Source: Prevotellaceae bacterium (GTDB lineage Bacteria > Bacteroidota > Bacteroidia > Bacteroidales > Bacteroidaceae). From it: 7,219 nt of DNA. Positions 7,149-7,219 of the stretch are shown piece by piece. The DNA lies in the NCBI GenBank assembly GCA_021204885.1, contig JAJPYP010000068.1:1-7219 (forward strand), in the 5' to 3' direction. The position numbers and the translations under genes are program-made. The notes below the pieces were generated by a model, which was not told the origin of the DNA, did no database searches, and saw nothing but the letters and a program-made list of their open reading frames with translations. Numbering within the stretch: position 1 is the stretch's first letter; each line of letters opens with the position of its first letter.

Positions 7149-7188
7149 ATTGGGCGCCCCTATTAGGGCTCACCCGATAATTATTGGG
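7149..7188 (+). other. GC-rich patch with alternative hairpins, possible structured RNA
   Basis: Within AT-rich DNA, ATTGGG occurs twice (7149-7154 and 7183-7188), and the single CCCGAT between them (7173-7178) can pair with either copy, one G-T wobble each time. The upstream pairing encloses a small hairpin, CCCT-ATT-AGGG (7158-7168); the downstream pairing has an AATT loop. GGGCGCCC (7152-7159) is also self-complementary. This could be part of a leader RNA for a gene beyond the right edge, a protein-binding site or a terminator part. No known RNA family is recognised. Confidence 0.25.
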
Positions 7189-7219
7189 GGTAAGGTTTCA
7201 AAGGTGTGATAAAGTATAT

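Noticed and set aside
7072..7149. Small + strand ORF of 25 codons after the peptidase gene
   Set aside because: It lies across the inverted repeats, has no recognisable leader or motif, and is easily explained by chance.
7191..7208. GGTTTCAAAGG resembling a tRNA T-arm
   Set aside because: The T-loop consensus is not matched exactly, and no acceptor, D or anticodon stems can be found around it.

Overview
The window reads as ordinary chromosomal DNA from a Bacteroidales bacterium (Bacteroides/Barnesiella/Prevotella-like; genus not resolvable by eye). The grounds are a RuvB of the Bacteroidetes type, a Bacteroidetes-type flippase opening, a lipoprotein with a K-D-E export-like signal just after the lipidated cysteine, an S46 dipeptidyl-peptidase (a family common in Bacteroidetes), and genes that mostly start after A/T-rich leaders without a clear Shine-Dalgarno sequence. 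Codons are fairly GC-rich, while the flanking non-coding DNA is AT-rich.

Layout: positions 1-146 are an AT-rich leader with a 21-bp inverted repeat (37-57) that overlaps a possible Bacteroides-type promoter. Five genes then follow, all on the + strand: ruvB (147-1214), an unrecognised cysteine-rich lipoprotein (1228-1869), a polysaccharide flippase of the MATE/MVF superfamily (1955-3406), a DUF389 membrane protein with a long soluble C-terminus (3455-4855), and a secreted S46 peptidase of the DPP7 type (4871-7027). Gaps are 13, 85, 48 and 15 bp, with no convincing terminator inside, so one transcript or two overlapping ones are likely. The last 192 bases (7028-7219) hold no gene that I can support. 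They contain AT-rich inverted repeats that look like a two-way terminator, then a GC-rich patch that could fold in two mutually exclusive ways.

Functionally the run joins one DNA-repair motor (the RuvB branch-migration ATPase) to four envelope or periplasmic proteins: a surface or periplasmic lipoprotein, a glycan-lipid flippase, an inner-membrane protein of unknown role, and a periplasmic enzyme that releases dipeptides. I see no phage, transposon, CRISPR, toxin-antitoxin or defence-system signature. The window looks like conserved core genome. The least explained items are the small lipoprotein, the DUF389 protein's C-terminal region, the leader palindrome and the structured 3' end.
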